A DNA stretch of 64,000 nt, from NCBI GenBank assembly GCA_937873715.1, contig CALMYJ010000005.1, forward strand, positions 62,001 through 126,000. Reading direction: 5' to 3'. Under the pieces are notes generated by a model, which worked only from the letters and a program-made list of their open reading frames with translations, ran no database searches and was not told the DNA's origin. This document shows positions 63,301-64,000 of this stretch, piece by piece. Each line of letters starts with the position of its first letter. Position 1 is the first letter of the stretch. Made by a program: the position numbers and the translations under genes. This DNA comes from an uncultured Chitinophagaceae bacterium (GTDB lineage: Bacteria; Bacteroidota; Bacteroidia; Chitinophagales; Chitinophagaceae).

Positions 63301-64000
63301 ACTTGCATTAAAGGCCAATGTGCGGCAGATAGCAGAGACTTACAGAAAAGCTTATCCCAATGCAAGGATATTAGCTCCCGAAGAAAACGATTTTACTCCT
63401 GCCAAACGTTTGCGTTTATTCCATGAAATAAAAAATAATAATTGGGACTGCATCATTCTTACACATGACCAGTTTGGAAAAATTCCGCAAAGCCCCGAAA
63501 TACAACGGCAGATATTTCAGGCAGAGCTGGATAATATTGAAAGAGATTTGTACACTATTAAGGACATGGGTGGTGAAATATCCCGGCGAATGCTGAAAGG
63601 ACTGGAAGTAAGAAAAAATAACCTGGGTGTTAAGCTTCAGGAATTAAGGAAAGCTATCGAAGAAAAGAAAGATGCCGGTATCAACTTTAGAGAGTTAGGT
63701 GTTGATCATTTGTTTGTTGACGAAGCTCACAAATTCAAAAACCTCACCTTTACCACAAGACATACAAGAGTGGCCGGATTGGGCAACCAGGAAGGAAGTC
63801 AAAAGGCATTGAATATGCTGTTTGCGGTAAGAACCCTGCAAGAGAAGTTTCAAAGTGATTTGTGCGTTACTTTTCTTTCGGGTACACCCATCAGTAACAG
63901 CCTTACTGAAATGTATCTGCTGTTTAAGTACCTGCGACCAAATGAAATGGAACGGCAGCGTATTGAAAACTTTGACGGATGGGCAGCGGTGTTCGCCAGA
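60320..64000 (+). CDS. Fused adenine methylase / SNF2-like helicase (3' end cut by window)
   Basis: Open from ATG 60320 to the window end: 1,227 codons with no stop, so the gene is incomplete. The N-terminus has YSGFGGLKAV, then a class-I methylase region with EPSAGAGIF (SAM-binding) and SNIPFGNF, an NPPF-like N6-adenine motif with I replacing the first P. From about residue 950 a superfamily-2 helicase begins: HEVGLGKT (Walker A), FVDEAHKF (DEAH) and SGTPISN (motif III). Large proteins of this design are typical of Bacteroidota conjugative elements and plasmids, possibly as anti-restriction or replication factors. Confidence 0.88.
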   Translation, partial: MGYNSQQKLRDNIEAIQTALEWKPGALITNEQAGVLKKYSGFGGLKAVLYPYESKEDWIRLKASKQDLALRPQIMELHQLLREHLTDDDYKRAIDSLKNSILTAFYTPEIVPQTLFAVLREKGIEPKTIYEPSAGAGIFITEAAKIFPDLAAITAVEKDFLTGKVLTALKESVSVPVDIDIKGFEETDNKDDGKYDLIVSNIPFGNFSVNDDAIADKDLKDKIHNYFFAKGLSKIKEGGILAYITTDGFLNSPSNKAAREYLFHNSNFISLSIMPDNLMKDTGNTEAPSHLLIVQKQTGKKDITTHEQTLIETSEQQNEFGVYHINRYIVLHPKIILGNEIKPGKNQYGRATETIWQKGDIHLIADKLASTIAEGIQKRFNQQSFSLSPVDRKQTPGKLLTYTSMPENKADGSSVQLGLFDVTPAASINRAAAYINSLDETVVDRKTARLLNIIRTKDKPEHELLVMVTAKSVAFKQYVYKIYSNAEEIQPVVNWTSAAGFQNELKGLSNILAKYDHDYYNEGETVFHLSFGKDDDDIIQEPNPYHKEATLIIHDNRVGFLSFLSGENEKPLFLPSLYDKKDLAFYQQYTSVRDNYLLLSDKELNEKKEYPELRRELNDAYEALIKGYGLLNNNINRQRILKDEAFGLMMLSSLERKEGEQFVKADILTHSLVPKQEAFHTADPLEALAKSLNDNGKVAMEFIAAATDSTEDEAIAALGNHIYLNPSTLLWETADQFLSGNVVIKFRRAAEVVNANPDNAQLLRSMQALEKVQPEKIPFELLDFNLGERWIPLDYYNRFASQLFELNTEVNYFASVDTFKVKLSASNAKTNQEYMVNPKDGRRMYGDKLLEHALENTTPFFTYEVDLGDKTIRVPDNDAIQLGHQKVDSIRNHFLEWLKDLPNDEKKYLETLYNDTFNCYVLREYDGSHLQFPGLDKRRLGIDDLYSSQKNSVWRIVQNRGALIDHEVGLGKTLTMVVASHEMKRLGIATKPMILALKANVRQIAETYRKAYPNARILAPEENDFTPAKRLRLFHEIKNNNWDCIILTHDQFGKIPQSPEIQRQIFQAELDNIERDLYTIKDMGGEISRRMLKGLEVRKNNLGVKLQELRKAIEEKKDAGINFRELGVDHLFVDEAHKFKNLTFTTRHTRVAGLGNQEGSQKALNMLFAVRTLQEKFQSDLCVTFLSGTPISNSLTEMYLLFKYLRPNEMERQRIENFDGWAAVFAR

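Noticed and set aside
1..64000. tRNA, rRNA, insertion sequences, CRISPR arrays or integrase genes
   Set aside because: None was recognised by reading; structured-RNA and att-site searches were not possible here, so absence is not proven.

Overview
The window looks like part of a mobile genomic island (an integrative conjugative element or a large plasmid) from a Bacteroidota bacterium, most likely Chitinophagaceae or a relative. The evidence is a SusC/SusD pair with FecI/FecR-type regulation, DUF6660/DUF6520/HYC_CC_PP small proteins, TAnnTTTG-like -7 boxes, few Shine-Dalgarno sequences, and conjugative-transposon genes at the right end. No rRNA, tRNA, transposase or CRISPR array was recognised.

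Region 1 (1-12776) is defence and plasmid-type cargo. A complete type I Wadjet operon (jetA-jetB-jetC-jetD, minus strand, 582-7162) is preceded by a short RadC/JAB gene and followed 10 nt later by an unrecognised gene cut by the window edge. Divergent from it is a two-gene plus-strand module in which both proteins carry HExxH metallopeptidase motifs. The second resembles the phage-exclusion protease Lit (peptidase U49), and the pair is my best candidate for an undescribed system. DUF932 and SSB genes follow, then a 484-bp gap rich in inverted repeats and a small protein with a weak nuclease-like motif.

Region 2 (12773-43389) is a metal-homeostasis island, almost entirely on the minus strand. 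It holds: a porin / Rieske / di-haem cytochrome operon facing a DtxR-family regulator; an ArsR-MerTP-GDCCVFC mercury-type cassette with a clear operator; a CPC-type Zn/Cd ATPase with a NicO-like transporter; a Czc-type RND adaptor and a CzcA pump fused to its TolC channel; then a copper/silver block with a PepSY protein, a CPH-type ATPase, DUF2911, two CusB-like adaptors, a multicopper oxidase, a TolC protein, a CusA pump split into two reading frames, DUF3347, metal-binding-repeat and HYC_CC_PP proteins, an HMA-MauE protein, a gamma-glutamylcyclotransferase-like protein and an AraC regulator with an N-terminal CxxC domain. Two promoters here share a 16-bp palindrome at nearly the same distance from the -7 box.

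Region 3 (43702-53656) has an AraC regulator, a MauE-like membrane protein and a DUF6520-like peptide on the plus strand. They converge at a strong bidirectional terminator on a minus-strand TonB-dependent uptake locus: ECF sigma factor, FecR anti-sigma factor, SusC, SusD and a thioredoxin-like protein.

Region 4 (53762-64000, plus strand) has tandem XRE regulators and an Abi-like HEPN protein, a decayed reading frame, a GNAT acetyltransferase, a LuxR-type membrane regulator, and then conjugation-associated genes: RteC-like, a small membrane protein, DUF4134/TraE, a DUF1896-like protein, and the first 1,227 codons of a fused adenine methylase / SNF2-type helicase that runs off the window.
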